NCBI RefSeq assembly: GCF_002305895.1 | Contig: NZ_CP022203.1 | Location: forward strand, 6,854,001 to 6,918,000 | Length of the DNA stretch: 64,000 bases | Reading direction: 5' to 3' | From: Corallococcus macrosporus DSM 14697 | Lineage (GTDB): Bacteria > Myxococcota > Myxococcia > Myxococcales > Myxococcaceae | In this document: piece after piece, positions 33,744 through 43,006 of the stretch | Numbering within the stretch: position 1 is the first letter of the stretch | Layout: each line of letters starts with the position of its first letter | Program-made: the position numbers and the translations under genes | Notes under the pieces: model-generated | Told to the model about the DNA's origin: nothing | The model's database searches: none | What the model saw: the letters and a program-made list of their open reading frames with translations, nothing else

Positions 33744-35395
33744 GGCGCCGCCGACGGGCTGGAGGTGGCGGCGGTGGGCGCCAGGCGCAGGGACAGCTCC
33801 GCCTGGAGCGCCTTGTCCTTGCGGGACACGGCCAGCGTCACGGCGCGCAGGTCGTCCACGGCCTCCAGCCAGCGCACCGTGGTGGCCTTGATGGCGAAGC
33901 CGCCAATGCCCCAGGCCTCCGACGGCAGGCTCCTCACCGCGTCCGACAGGCGGCGCAAGTCCAGCACCGCGCTGAAGGCCGCGTCCTTGCCCGCGTCCTT
34001 CAGCTCCTCGGCCACCGGCCCTTCACCGGACGGCTTCGCGAGCGAGGCCAGCGTGGACTCCAGCCGCGCCCTGGGCGAGGCCACCACCAGCCGGCCGCTC
34101 GGCGCGAGCGCGAAGTGCGCGCCCTCCCCCGCGCGGTAGGACGTGAGGTACACGCGCTGGCCGCCCAGCTCGGCCGCCTCCACCTTCGCGCCGAAGTTCT
34201 CCGCGATGCGCGGCAACTGCTCCAGCGTGGACCGCAGCTTCGTGGCGTCCTCCGCGTCCGCGAGCGCCACCAGGTGGACGAAGCGGAACGGGTTGGTGCG
34301 GCGGAAATCCATCACCGGCATGCCCGCGCCCAGGTTCACCGTGGGCGACAGGGACAGGCCCAGCACCGCGCCCGGCTTGAGGTTGTCCAGCACCTCCGTC
34401 TTCACGTTGAGGCCGCTGTTCTGCACGGCGCGGGTGAGGTAGCCGCCGGCCAGATAGGGCCACACGCCGTCCAGGTGCGACGCGTCCCCGCGAAACCGGG
34501 CCACCAGGAAGCTGTCCGCGGGCAGCGAGGCCTCGAGGTCGCCCCCGGCGGGCGCCACGGCGTCCAGCGCCGCCAGGGACGCCTGGGTGTCCGGCCACGG
34601 CGCGTCCGCGCTCAGCGTCACCGCGCGGTCGTCGATGCGGCCCGTGAGCGTCACGCCCTGGACGGTGCCCGGCGGGACGAGCCCGGCGCCGCCCGGGAGC
34701 CACACGTGGAAGTCGCGCTGGGCCGGCAGCCGCTGCAGCGACGCGGCCATCACCGGCTCCTTCGCGAGCGAGCGCACCTCGGGCTGCGTGGCCAGGGTCC
34801 CCAGCGTGGCGGCGGTGGGCCCGGCGCCGAGCAGCGCGAAGCGCGTGCCCTTCACGAAGAAGAGGCCCAGCGCGGGCGTGGCGCTGCCCGGGCGGCTGAA
34901 GGTGACCAGGTCACCGCCCTCCACGGAGGCCTGCTTCTTGTCGGACGCGCCCAGGCGGCTGCGCGCGAAGTTGCCGAAGGTCTCCTCCAGCTTGCCCGCG
35001 TCCTTGACGCCCACCACGGAGATGGCGCGGCTGCCTCCGAGGAACGCCGCGCCCGCGCCGAGCTCCGGCGCGATGCCCGCGGTCTCCAGCGCCTGCCGGC
35101 TGCGCAGGTCCACGCCAATCTGGCGCATCACCGCGGAGACGTAGCCCTCCGCGGTGGAGAAGTTCTGGAGCTGCGCGGCGAACGAGGCGGCCTTCAGCTT
35201 CTGGAAGCGGGCGAGCTTCTCCCCCAGCGCCCCCAGGTCGTTGATGACCACGGCGGCCTGCGCGTCACGCGGCAGGTAGCGGGCCACGCCCGCCGTCGAC
35301 GCGGGGGCGGCGGTGTCCGCGTCCTTGCCACAGCGGGAGCAGCCCGCGACGGCGAGCACGAGGAGGAGGGACGGAAGCCAGACTCGGCGGAGCAT
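33740..35395 (-). CDS. Lipoprotein of unknown function, first gene of the ABC operon
   Basis: 551 residues. Lipobox LAVAGC (Cys19). The mature protein begins with RYLPRDAQAAVVINDLGALGEKLARF and continues with alternating helices and strands in a pattern seen in DUF3352-type exported proteins (each half has LP-DSFLVARFRGD-like segments; KLRSTLEQLPRIAENFG). I see no enzymatic motif. Four-bp overlap with the ATPase gene makes it part of the same translation unit, and it could be the periplasmic adaptor or substrate of the MacB/Lol-type system. Confidence 0.65.
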   Translation of the reverse strand: MLRRVWLPSLLLVLAVAGCSRCGKDADTAAPASTAGVARYLPRDAQAAVVINDLGALGEKLARFQKLKAASFAAQLQNFSTAEGYVSAVMRQIGVDLRSRQALETAGIAPELGAGAAFLGGSRAISVVGVKDAGKLEETFGNFARSRLGASDKKQASVEGGDLVTFSRPGSATPALGLFFVKGTRFALLGAGPTAATLGTLATQPEVRSLAKEPVMAASLQRLPAQRDFHVWLPGGAGLVPPGTVQGVTLTGRIDDRAVTLSADAPWPDTQASLAALDAVAPAGGDLEASLPADSFLVARFRGDASHLDGVWPYLAGGYLTRAVQNSGLNVKTEVLDNLKPGAVLGLSLSPTVNLGAGMPVMDFRRTNPFRFVHLVALADAEDATKLRSTLEQLPRIAENFGAKVEAAELGGQRVYLTSYRAGEGAHFALAPSGRLVVASPRARLESTLASLAKPSGEGPVAEELKDAGKDAAFSAVLDLRRLSDAVRSLPSEAWGIGGFAIKATTVRWLEAVDDLRAVTLAVSRKDKALQAELSLRLAPTAATSSPSAAP

Positions 35396-35441
35396 GCGGT
35401 CACCTCAGGATGCCTGCGGCGGAGAGTCAACCGATTCGTGG

Positions 35442-35467
35442 GGGCTCCCAGGGCGGTCCGGGAGCCC
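35442..35467 (-). terminator. Hairpin downstream of the PspA operon
   Basis: GGGCTCCC (35442-35449) and GGGAGCCC (35460-35467) form a perfect 8-bp stem with a 10-nt loop, 49 bp after the last gene of the PspA operon and before the start of the ABC operon. No T-tract is present. Confidence 0.45.
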
Positions 35468-35515
35468 GGATGATGAGCAGGCGACGGCCTGGTGACGGCC
35501 CGGGGCCGTGAAGCG

Positions 35516-36319
35516 TCAACGCACCCGGCTGCCGTGGGGCAGCGGGCCGCGCGTCTCCTCGGAGAACTCGAGGAACTGCTCCATCTGCCGCACGGACTCC
35601 TCGGTGGCCTCGGCCTCCGCGCTCAGCATGGTGAGCTGGCGGTTGACCACCTCTGGGTCCCGGATGGCCACCGACTGCTCGTGCGTCAGCCGCATCAGGT
35701 CCTCGATGCCCGCGAGCTGGTGGCTCACCACCTCGCGGCTCTCGCCGGCCTGCTCGAAGCGCGCCAGCCGCTTGCGGAGGATGTCCACGCGGTTCTGCTT
35801 CACGTCCTTCAGCCGCGGGTTCGTCTCCCGCGCCAGGTCCGCCTCCAGCTCCGCCACCTCGCGCTGCAGGTGCTCGCGGTCCGAGCTGTTCAGGTACGTG
35901 CGGTACTGGTTCAGCGTGGAGATGAGCCGCAGGAAGGACGTGAGCAGCGCATCCAGCCGGGGCTCGCTGTCCGCCTCCAGCACCTTGCCCCCCGGCAGCT
36001 TGCGGTAGTTGGCGAGGATCTTCTCCTTCAGCCCCACGAGCTGCTGGTAGTGCTCACGCTGCGACGGCGCCAGGTCCGCCTGCAGCGCGTTCAAGGCCTG
36101 GGTCGCCGCCTCCGGGTCGTGGAGCGAGTTGGCCCGCACCGCCCGCTGGAAGCGCTTCATGGACGACACGACGCCCAGGTAGAAGCCCTCCAGCCCCAGG
36201 GCCACCAGCATGGGCAGCGGCTCGCCCGTCATGGCCGCCGAGGCGGCCGCCGTGCCCAGCCCCACCAGGTTGGCGGGCATCATGAAGGCGGCCTTGATGT
36301 AGTTCGGCGACTTCGCCAC
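35516..36319 (-). CDS. Coiled-coil protein in PspA operon, unknown function
   Basis: 267 residues. An N-terminal hydrophobic stretch ([39 protein letters not shown]) suggests two short membrane helices, followed by ~200 residues of charged heptad-like helix ([61 protein letters not shown]). I do not recognise a family. It is the third gene behind pspA, 15 bp after the substrate-binding-like gene, so it is probably a membrane partner of PspA. Confidence 0.6.
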   Translation of the reverse strand: MAKSPNYIKAAFMMPANLVGLGTAAASAAMTGEPLPMLVALGLEGFYLGVVSSMKRFQRAVRANSLHDPEAATQALNALQADLAPSQREHYQQLVGLKEKILANYRKLPGGKVLEADSEPRLDALLTSFLRLISTLNQYRTYLNSSDREHLQREVAELEADLARETNPRLKDVKQNRVDILRKRLARFEQAGESREVVSHQLAGIEDLMRLTHEQSVAIRDPEVVNRQLTMLSAEAEATEESVRQMEQFLEFSEETRGPLPHGSRVR

Positions 36320-36334
36320 GTCCGTCCTCCAGCG

Positions 36335-37522
36335 TCAGGGGCCTCGCGCCTCCGACACGTACTTCAACGCCCCCAAGTCCTTCGTGTCCTCCGCGGGAGG
36401 CACCGGGGGCCCCTGCTTCAACTTCTGGAAGAGCGCCGCGGCGCTCTGGAAGAGCTCGTCATAGGTGACGGGCGCCTCGCCGGAAAGCCCGAAGAAGGCC
36501 CGATTGTCCGCCAGCGTCGCCGGCGGCGCGCTGCGGATGGCCTCGGTGGGGTCGCCCAGGTACGGCGCCACCTCGCCCAGCATCCGGGCCCCTGCCGTCG
36601 GGTCCTTGAGGACGGCCTGCCCCGCGTCCAGCAGGCCCCGCAGCACCCGCCGCACCGCGTCCGGATAGCGCGCGGCGAAGTCACCCCGCGCCACCAGCAC
36701 CGTGGCCACCAGGTGCGGCGCGTCCGCCGTCGTCGCCAGCACCGCGCCGCCCCTGTCCCGGGCCGCCAGCTCCACGTCTCCCCACAGGCCCACCACGGCG
36801 TCCGCGCGGCCCTCGCGCAGCGCCCGCCCCGCATCCAAGGTGGAGGGCAGGTCCACCCAACGCACGTCCGAGATGCGCAGCCCGGCGCGCGCCAGCAACC
36901 ACAGCGCGAAGTAGTGTGACGAGCCGTACGGATACACGCCCAGGCGCTTGCCGCGCAGGGAGGCGAGGTCCGGCACGCCCACCGCGGCCAGGGCCTCCTG
37001 CCCCCGGCTGCGTCCCACCAGCAGCAGGGTGCGCGGCGCCGCGTCCCGAAGCGCCGGGGACCAGGCGGCCAGCCGGTCCACGGACAGGGTGGCCATGTCC
37101 ACCCCGCCGTTCTCCGCGCCAATGGCCAGCGCGTGCCGCAGGTCCTCTTCCTTGGCCAGGAGCACCGCCCGCGCGTCCAGCGCGTAGGCCGTCTTCAGCA
37201 GGCCCTGCGCCGCGCCCGCCGGGGGCACCGGGTTGTCCAGGGTGGTGGCCCCGCCCGCCGCCAGCAGCAGGCCCGCCGAGGCGCCGCGCGGGCTGAAGCC
37301 GATGAGCACCGGCCGCAGGGGGACGGAGGCCACGTCCGCCACCGGGGCGGCCACGCCGGCCGGGAAGTCTCCCGGCGACAGGCGGACCGCCTCACGGGTG
37401 GACGGGAAGTACCGCTCCTGCAAGCGGTCCAGGTACCCCAGGCGCGACGCGAGCGCGTAGCTCGCGCCGAGCACACAGAGGAACAGGAAGAGGAAGAGGC
37501 CTGGACCGCGGTGGAGCTTCAT
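36335..37522 (-). CDS. ABC-type substrate-binding protein (NMT1/SsuA-like), membrane-anchored
   Basis: 395 residues. An N-terminal hydrophobic anchor ([16 protein letters not shown]) is followed by a two-lobed periplasmic-binding fold like that of the NMT1/THI5/SsuA group: [58 protein letters not shown] and [18 protein letters not shown]. No ABC permease or ATPase accompanies it. It sits between pspA (11 bp upstream) and the coiled-coil gene, so it is more likely a stress sensor or ligand-responsive partner than an importer component. Confidence 0.75.
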   Translation of the reverse strand: MKLHRGPGLFLFLFLCVLGASYALASRLGYLDRLQERYFPSTREAVRLSPGDFPAGVAAPVADVASVPLRPVLIGFSPRGASAGLLLAAGGATTLDNPVPPAGAAQGLLKTAYALDARAVLLAKEEDLRHALAIGAENGGVDMATLSVDRLAAWSPALRDAAPRTLLLVGRSRGQEALAAVGVPDLASLRGKRLGVYPYGSSHYFALWLLARAGLRISDVRWVDLPSTLDAGRALREGRADAVVGLWGDVELAARDRGGAVLATTADAPHLVATVLVARGDFAARYPDAVRRVLRGLLDAGQAVLKDPTAGARMLGEVAPYLGDPTEAIRSAPPATLADNRAFFGLSGEAPVTYDELFQSAAALFQKLKQGPPVPPAEDTKDLGALKYVSEARGP

Positions 37523-37532
37523 TCCAGCCGGA

Positions 37533-38270
37533 CTACTCGACGCCGACCTTCTTGCCGATGGTCTTCTCCGGGCCGCTGCCCACGTCGGACACCGGCGCCG
37601 GGCTGCTGACGAGCCCCATCTCCATCTTGAACTGCTTCACCAGCTCGTCGGCCTGGATCTTCTCGGCCTCTTCCTCGATGTTCGCCGCGGTGTGGTCCAC
37701 CGACTCGAGGGCCATCTGCATGCGGGCCTCGTTGATGGCGGACTTCTCCTGCACCTTGCGCAGCATCTCGTCGTGGGTCGAGTCGATGCCCGCCACGGTG
37801 AAGGACTCCATCGTGTCGGCGACCTTGGCCTGCCACTTGGCGCGGCGCGCCTCGCGGATGGCGTTCATGGCCTCCTGCGTCTTGCGCTCCTTCTCGCGCA
37901 TGAACGCCTTCTTCACCGACAGGGCCTTCTCGTACGCCTGGCGGGCCGTGGCGAGCTGCTGCTCGTTGCGGGCCAGCGCGTCCTTCTCCATCTGGAGCTT
38001 GGAGGCGTACTGCGCGGCCAGGTCGTCGCGGCCCGCCTGGATGCCGGCCTTCACCTTGGCCGTCAGCGAGCGCACGTCCTCCTGGTACTTGGCGTTCTCC
38101 TTCTCCAGCAGCGTCACGTTCGCCCGGACCATGGCGATGGACTCGTTCATCTTCGGGACCTGGTCGTTCAGGTCACGGACGTTCTGCTCGAGAATCAGCT
38201 CCGGGTCCTCGATGGAGGAGACGAAGAACCCGGCGAAGCTGCGCATTGCCCTCTTGAATCGTTGCCACAT
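37533..38270 (-). CDS. pspA: PspA/IM30 family envelope-stress protein
   Basis: 245 residues, nearly all helical. It begins [29 protein letters not shown], the amphipathic helix and PEL motif of PspA/Vipp1, and continues with long coiled coils ([25 protein letters not shown]). PspA binds damaged inner membrane and forms ESCRT-III-like assemblies. The C-terminal ~35 residues are disordered. It heads the operon 38270 to 35516. No PspF or PspBC is nearby, so regulation differs from E. coli, and I find no convincing sigma54 site upstream. Confidence 0.85.
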   Translation of the reverse strand: MWQRFKRAMRSFAGFFVSSIEDPELILEQNVRDLNDQVPKMNESIAMVRANVTLLEKENAKYQEDVRSLTAKVKAGIQAGRDDLAAQYASKLQMEKDALARNEQQLATARQAYEKALSVKKAFMREKERKTQEAMNAIREARRAKWQAKVADTMESFTVAGIDSTHDEMLRKVQEKSAINEARMQMALESVDHTAANIEEEAEKIQADELVKQFKMEMGLVSSPAPVSDVGSGPEKTIGKKVGVE

Positions 38271-38530
38271 ATCGGCGGTCTACCTCCATCCAGACCTACT
38301 TGCAGCCACCTTACACGATTGCCGGGGCGAGCAAGCAGCCACAGTCCCACGTCTTTCCAATGCTTACGCGCCTCTACCTAAGGCGATTGCGGCGGATCCA
38401 AAAGCGCCGCGTGACGTTTCCCCGTTGGAAAATCGCGCCCGGCCCCGCGGCGCGCGTCCGTCCGTCCGCTTCCGCACGATAGGCGGCGGGGCTTGCAAGC
38501 CGCGAAGGAAGCAGGGAAAACCCACGCCTC

Positions 38531-39898
38531 GTGACGTCTCCGCCCCCCGTGCCCGGCCCGCTCGAAGAGACGATGTCGCGGGCCATGGACGCCCAGCGGC
38601 GGAGCGTCGTCGGCGCGGGAGCGGCGGTGCGGCTCGTGGGCGCCGCCCTGTTCCTGGCCATCAGCACCACGCTGTGGCTGGCCGGGGGCCGCGACTGGGG
38701 CGTCTATCCCCCCGCGCTGGGGCTCTACGCGGCCGTCGCCGGCATCCTCTTCATGCTCCGCCAGCGGCGGGTGGCCCGGGGCCTGGGCGCGGTGCAGTCC
38801 CTGGTGGACGTGGTGCTGGTGTACTGGCTCCAGTCCATGGCCATGCCCCTGTCGCCCTTTCCGACGGGCGTGGCGGGCTTCAGCCTGGGCCTGTTCGCGC
38901 TCGTCGTGGCCCTGAGCGGGCTGGGCCTGCGCGGCACCGTCGTCTACGGCACCGCGCTGCTGTCCGCCGTGGCCCAGGCGGCGCTGATGCGGCAGGCGGA
39001 CGTGGGCTGGGGCGCGGTGGCCATCGCCGTGGTGGCGCTGGTGCTGGTGGCCGTGGTCATCCACTACGGCACCGGGCGGCTGCGCAACCTCGCGGTGACG
39101 CTCTCCCGCCTGGAGGTGGACCGGGCGCTGGAGGCCCGCCGCTTCCAGGAGGTGGAGGAGGCCCGCCGCACCATCGAGCGCATGCTGGCGGATGCCCAGG
39201 CGCAGAACGCCGAGCTCCAGCGCCTGCAACGGGACAAGGAGCAGCTCACCCAGTTCCTGGTGCATGACCTGCGCTCGCCCCTGTCCGCGCTGACGCTGTC
39301 CCTGTCCTGGATGGAGCAGGAGGTGCCCCGGCAGGGCGTGCTCGGCGAATCCGTCCGCACCGGCCTGGCCGTCACCGCGCGGTTGGACCGGATGATCTCC
39401 GACCTCATGGACGTGCCCCGGCTCGAGGAGGGCCGGCTGGAGCCCCTGCGCGCCACCTTCCCCGCCGCGCGCCTGCTGGAGGACGTGCGCCGCTCCCTGG
39501 AGGGCGTGGCCCGCGCGCGCAAGCTCCACCTGGACGTGGAGGTCCCCCAGGGCCTGGAGCTGGTGGGCGACGCCGAGCTGCTGGTCCGCGTGGTGGAGAA
39601 CCTCACCACCAATGCCCTGCGCCATGCCCCCTCGGGCGGGCGGGTGCGCCTGGAGGCCGGAGAGGCGGCGGACGGCCGCTGGCTCGCGGTGCGCAACGAC
39701 GGCCCGCCCATCTCCGAAGCGGCGCGCGGGCGCATCTTCGACAAGTACGGCCAGGCCGACGCGGAGCGGGACAGCCGCCGGGGCTATGGCCTGGGGCTCT
39801 ACTTCTGCCGCCTCGCCGCGGAGGCCCACGGCGGGCGCCTGGCGGTGGAGGACGCGCCCGGGTGGGCCACGTCCTTCGTGCTGCGGCTGCCGGCCTGA
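38531..39898 (+). CDS. Membrane sensor histidine kinase
   Basis: 455 residues from GTG 38531 (ATG 38573 also possible). Six hydrophobic segments occupy ~25-182, so the sensor is probably membrane-embedded. A coiled coil leads to the HisKA box with the phosphoacceptor in QFLVHDLRSPLSAL (~247-260) and a complete HATPase: N-box VVENLTTNALRHA, G1 VRNDGPPIS, F-box FDKYGQ and G2 GYGLGLYFC. No response regulator is adjacent, so it is an orphan, as is common in myxobacteria. It is divergent from pspA by 260 bp and may sense envelope state. Confidence 0.9.
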   Translation: MTSPPPVPGPLEETMSRAMDAQRRSVVGAGAAVRLVGAALFLAISTTLWLAGGRDWGVYPPALGLYAAVAGILFMLRQRRVARGLGAVQSLVDVVLVYWLQSMAMPLSPFPTGVAGFSLGLFALVVALSGLGLRGTVVYGTALLSAVAQAALMRQADVGWGAVAIAVVALVLVAVVIHYGTGRLRNLAVTLSRLEVDRALEARRFQEVEEARRTIERMLADAQAQNAELQRLQRDKEQLTQFLVHDLRSPLSALTLSLSWMEQEVPRQGVLGESVRTGLAVTARLDRMISDLMDVPRLEEGRLEPLRATFPAARLLEDVRRSLEGVARARKLHLDVEVPQGLELVGDAELLVRVVENLTTNALRHAPSGGRVRLEAGEAADGRWLAVRNDGPPISEAARGRIFDKYGQADAERDSRRGYGLGLYFCRLAAEAHGGRLAVEDAPGWATSFVLRLPA

Positions 39899-39902
39899 GG
39901 CT

Positions 39903-41249
39903 TCAGCCGCTGCGCGCCTTCTTCTGACGCCGCTTGAGGATGCGCGCCACCTGCGCGTTCGCGTTCGCCAGCACCGAGGGCGCGTCCAGCGTGGTGAGCA
40001 CGCCGTCGCGCAGCACCGGCTGGCCGTCGATGAAGACGTGCGTCACGTCGCTGCCCCGGGCGTTGTGCACCAGCGGCACCAGCACGTCCTCGGGCGTGGG
40101 GCCCGCGTGCAGGCCGCTGACGTCCACCACGGTGAGGTCCGCGCGCTTGCCGGGCTCCAGCGAGCCCACCTCGTCCTCCAGGCCCAGCGCCCGGGCGCCG
40201 TGCAGCGTGGCCATCTCCAGCACGCGCATGGGCGTCATCGCGCACGGCCCCACGCGCGGGTTGTGCATCACCGCGGCGAGCCGCATCTCATGGAAGATGT
40301 CGAGCGTGTTGTTGCAGGGCGCGCCGTCCGCGCCCAGCGCCACCGCCACGCCGGCCTCCAGCAGCTCCGGCACCTTGGCGATGCCCGACGCCAGCTTGAG
40401 GTTGGAGCCGGGGCAGTGGCACACCACCGTGCGCGTGTCGCGCAGGAGGTCCTGCTCCTCCTGGGACAGCCACACGCAGTGGGCCATCGTCACGTGCGGG
40501 CCGGACATCCCCACCGTGTGGAAGAAGGCCACGTTGTCCTCGCCGCCGGTGTACGCGCGGACCGCGTCCGTCTCCTTCGCGTTCTCACTGGCGTGGGTGT
40601 GGATGCGCAGGCCGTGCTCCCGGGCCAGCCGCGCCACCTCGCGCAGCAGCTCCGGGGTGCAGGACAGCACGAAGCGCGGGGCGAAGGCGTAGCGCAGCCT
40701 GCCGTCGTGCGTGCCGTGCCAGCGCTCCTTCAGCGCCAGGCTCTCCCGAATCGAATCCTCGGTGCTCTCGCGCAGGCCCGCGGGCACGCCCGCGCCCGCG
40801 TCCATCATCGCCTTGCCGCCCACCAGGCGGAAGCCGGCGTCCCGCGCGGACTCGAAGACGGCGTCGTAGTGGTACACGCTGCCCATGTCGAGCGCGGCCG
40901 TGGCGCCCGAGCGGATGAGCTCCGCGAAGGTCAGGTCCGCCGACGCCCGCATGGACGCGGCGTCGTGCGAGGCCTCGAAGGGCCAGATGCGCTCGCGGAG
41001 CCAGTCCAGCAGCTCCAGGCCGTCCGCGCGGCCGCGGAAGAGCGTCTGACAGGCGTGGAGGTGGCCGTGGATGAGGCCCGGCAGCACCACCTTCCCCGTC
41101 ACGTCCACCACGCGCCGGGTGCCGCGGGGCTTGAGGCCCCGGCCCACCTTGGCGATGCGGCCATCCTGGACGAGGACGTCCGCCTCCACGAGCACCTCGC
41201 GCTCGCGGTTCATCGTTACAACCGTGCCACCAGTCAGGAGCAAATCCAC
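39903..41249 (-). CDS. Amidohydrolase, SAH/MTA-deaminase or guanine-deaminase type
   Basis: 448 residues from GTG 41249 (VDLLLTGGTVVTMNRE). Metal ligands of the TrzA/ATZ-like amidohydrolase branch are present: HGHLH (after LPGLI), MAHCVWL, HTHASEN and the catalytic Asp in LGADGAPCNN. HLHACQTLFRG and the ADGAPCNN block are characteristic of 5'-methylthioadenosine/S-adenosylhomocysteine deaminases and relatives. It would convert an amino-purine nucleoside or base to its oxo form. It lies 20 bp after cytidine deaminase on the same strand, which supports a nucleoside-salvage role. Confidence 0.8.
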   Translation of the reverse strand: MDLLLTGGTVVTMNREREVLVEADVLVQDGRIAKVGRGLKPRGTRRVVDVTGKVVLPGLIHGHLHACQTLFRGRADGLELLDWLRERIWPFEASHDAASMRASADLTFAELIRSGATAALDMGSVYHYDAVFESARDAGFRLVGGKAMMDAGAGVPAGLRESTEDSIRESLALKERWHGTHDGRLRYAFAPRFVLSCTPELLREVARLAREHGLRIHTHASENAKETDAVRAYTGGEDNVAFFHTVGMSGPHVTMAHCVWLSQEEQDLLRDTRTVVCHCPGSNLKLASGIAKVPELLEAGVAVALGADGAPCNNTLDIFHEMRLAAVMHNPRVGPCAMTPMRVLEMATLHGARALGLEDEVGSLEPGKRADLTVVDVSGLHAGPTPEDVLVPLVHNARGSDVTHVFIDGQPVLRDGVLTTLDAPSVLANANAQVARILKRRQKKARSG

Positions 41250-41269
41250 GGCGTGCTCAGGCTCTTTCG

Positions 41270-41674
41270 CTAGAAGAAGTCTTTGGTGAAGGCGTGCGGC
41301 AGCAGGCCTTCCAGGGTGTAGCGCGCCTCGTCGCCCCTCGGCGTCCGGCTGCGCACGGGCAGGTCCTGCCCGCCAAACTCGGCCATGACCTGGCGGCACA
41401 TGCCGCACGGCGGACAGGGCTGGGGGGTGTCCACGACGATGGCCACGGCCACCGGCTTCGTGTGCCCCTGGGCCACGCCCGCGGCGAAGGCATTGCGCTC
41501 CGCGCAGACGGTGAGCCCGTAGGTGGCGTTCTCCACGTTGCAGCCGGCCACCACGGCGCCGTCCGCATAGAGCACGGCGGCCCCCACGGGGAACCGTGAA
41601 TAGGGCACGTGGGCGCGCGCTCGCACGCGCGCGGCTTCCTCGAACAGGCGCTCCCAGGGAATCTCGTCCGCCAT
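41270..41674 (-). CDS. cdd: Cytidine deaminase
   Basis: 134 residues, typical for the homotetrameric form. Active-site motifs: YSRFPVGAAVLYADG, CNVENATYGLTVCAERNA (the C-A-E zinc site with catalytic Glu) and PCPPCGMCRQVMAEF (two further Cys ligands). It deaminates cytidine and deoxycytidine to uridine and deoxyuridine. It lies between PilZ and the amidohydrolase on the same strand with 20-35 bp gaps, so probably cotranscribed; it complements thymidine phosphorylase, DeoC and the nucleoside importer in this window. Confidence 0.92.
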   Translation of the reverse strand: MADEIPWERLFEEAARVRARAHVPYSRFPVGAAVLYADGAVVAGCNVENATYGLTVCAERNAFAAGVAQGHTKPVAVAIVVDTPQPCPPCGMCRQVMAEFGGQDLPVRSRTPRGDEARYTLEGLLPHAFTKDFF

Positions 41675-41708
41675 GACGCCCTCCTACATGAAGCCGGATT
41701 GCGGTCCG

Positions 41709-42053
41709 TTACGAGCGGGCCGTACCGCGCTGCACTTCGTCGAGGTGGCGCGCGATGGCCAGCTCGGACTCCACGGGCAGGTCCACGAAGCGGACCCGCG
41801 CCGCCGGGCCGTTGGCGCCCTGCGCGACGTGGAGCACCTCGCCCTTCGCCTCCACCTCGTCGGGGAGGATGGGCAGGCGGAAGCGGACCTCCACCCGCGC
41901 CCCCTGCTCCCACCCGGAGCCCTGCCAGGCGCAGCCGCCCAGGGACAGGTCTCCGTCATGCTGCTCGAAGTCCCCCGAGCTGCCCTCCCGGCGCACCTTC
42001 AGGCGCATGGGGACCCGGGGCGAGTCCCGTCGGTCCTCGGCCTTGTCGCTCAT
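41709..42053 (-). CDS. PilZ-domain protein
   Basis: 114 residues from ATG 42053, with GAGAGGAA at suitable spacing; longer starts to 42134 are less likely. The PilZ c-di-GMP-binding signature is present: RRDSPRVPMRLKVR (the RxxxR part), followed by GDLSLGGC (the D/NxSxxG part). The rest is beta-barrel-like (VEVRFRLPILPDEVEAKGEVLHVAQG). It would bind cyclic di-GMP and act through protein contacts. The link to the downstream deaminase genes is probably only positional. Confidence 0.8.
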   Translation of the reverse strand: MSDKAEDRRDSPRVPMRLKVRREGSSGDFEQHDGDLSLGGCAWQGSGWEQGARVEVRFRLPILPDEVEAKGEVLHVAQGANGPAARVRFVDLPVESELAIARHLDEVQRGTARS

Positions 42054-42368
42054 CGAGTCGTTCCTCTCGGCCATCGCCGTTGCCTCCCTGCCGCTCATGC
42101 TCGCGCCACCGCCCATCATTTGAAACCCACGCACCCGTGGGTCCTGGCCCGCGAGCCCATACCGTAGACGCGTGCCGCCGTCTCGTCCGAGGCGACGTCC
42201 ACCCCTCCGACGGCCCTCTCCCGGAGGGCCTCCTCCCGCCGCCCCGCCCTGCCACGACGCCCCAGCACCCCGGCATCATACGGGGGAACAACGGCCGGCG
42301 AGGCCCGGAAATTGGGGCTCCCACCGTTCCAGGCGGGGCCACCTGGCGGATTGCACCCGGCGCCGCGC
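42054..42368. other. Intergenic stretch with two hairpins, no gene
   Basis: No plausible coding region. ACCCACG (42125-42131) pairs with CGTGGGT (42136-42142); on the minus strand it is followed by TTCAAATG, terminator-like. GGCCCTC (42212-42218) pairs with GAGGGCC (42224-42230). Either could end the SET-domain transcript before the PilZ gene. Confidence 0.4.
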
Positions 42369-42779
42369 TCAGGCCGGGACACCGTGCTCCCGGGACACCC
42401 ACCAGTCCTCGCCGTAGCTGATGCAGAGCTGCTCGCCGGGGTGGATGTCCCGCAGCGCGTGGTAGCAGAAGACGTCCCGGGTCGCCTCGCGGTGATAGGA
42501 CGTATTGGGCTCCCGGGCGTGGTTGTAGATCATCCCGTAGCCCAGCACGAGCGCCACCCACTCCCCCTCCCGGGGCGCCTCGTGCGCGGCCCACTGGAGC
42601 AGGAAGACGTAGTCCTGGAGCTGGGGGTTCTGGGAGAGGCCGCGCGGCAGCTTGAGGTAGTGGCATTCCTCGATGAGGTCGCCCGCCTTGATGAAGGCGT
42701 CGGTGAAGACGCCGTAGCCCCACTCGCACGGCCGGACCTTCACGCCCGGATGGAGGTACAGCGCCGCGCCCTGGTTCAT
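42369..42779 (-). CDS. SET-domain protein (putative protein lysine methyltransferase)
   Basis: 136 residues from ATG 42779; the longer frame upstream is G+C-rich noise. It is almost only a SET domain: VKVRPCEWGYGVFTDAFIKAGDLIEE (SET-N, GxG), YGMIYNHAREPNTSYH (the NHxxxPN SAM/pseudoknot motif) and ALRDIHPGEQLCISYGEDWW (C-terminal Tyr motif). No pre- or post-SET. Bacterial SET proteins methylate chromosomal or ribosomal-type proteins, but the target here is unknown. The motifs look intact, so it may be active. Confidence 0.8.
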   Translation of the reverse strand: MNQGAALYLHPGVKVRPCEWGYGVFTDAFIKAGDLIEECHYLKLPRGLSQNPQLQDYVFLLQWAAHEAPREGEWVALVLGYGMIYNHAREPNTSYHREATRDVFCYHALRDIHPGEQLCISYGEDWWVSREHGVPA

Positions 42780-43006
42780 GGTCCCCTGCCCCGCATGGCT
42801 CAGGGTGAAAGGATGGCGTCTTCCCGGTGCGGGGTGAAGCGGCAAGATGGCCGTCCTGCCCCCGGCGGCAGGGCGGGTCCGGGCCGCCTCTGTGCGGCGG
42901 CGCGTCAGGCCGCTAGAGTGCGCCGCCGAAGTTCCTCCCCGCCCGCCCCCCGTCCATTCCAACGCGCGATGCGTGCGCGGCGGCCTTCGCTTGCCCTGAC
43001 ACCACC

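Noticed and set aside
38271-38530. Sigma54 promoter upstream of pspA, expected by analogy with E. coli
   Set aside because: TGGCTGC occurs, but no GC doublet stands at the required -12 spacing.
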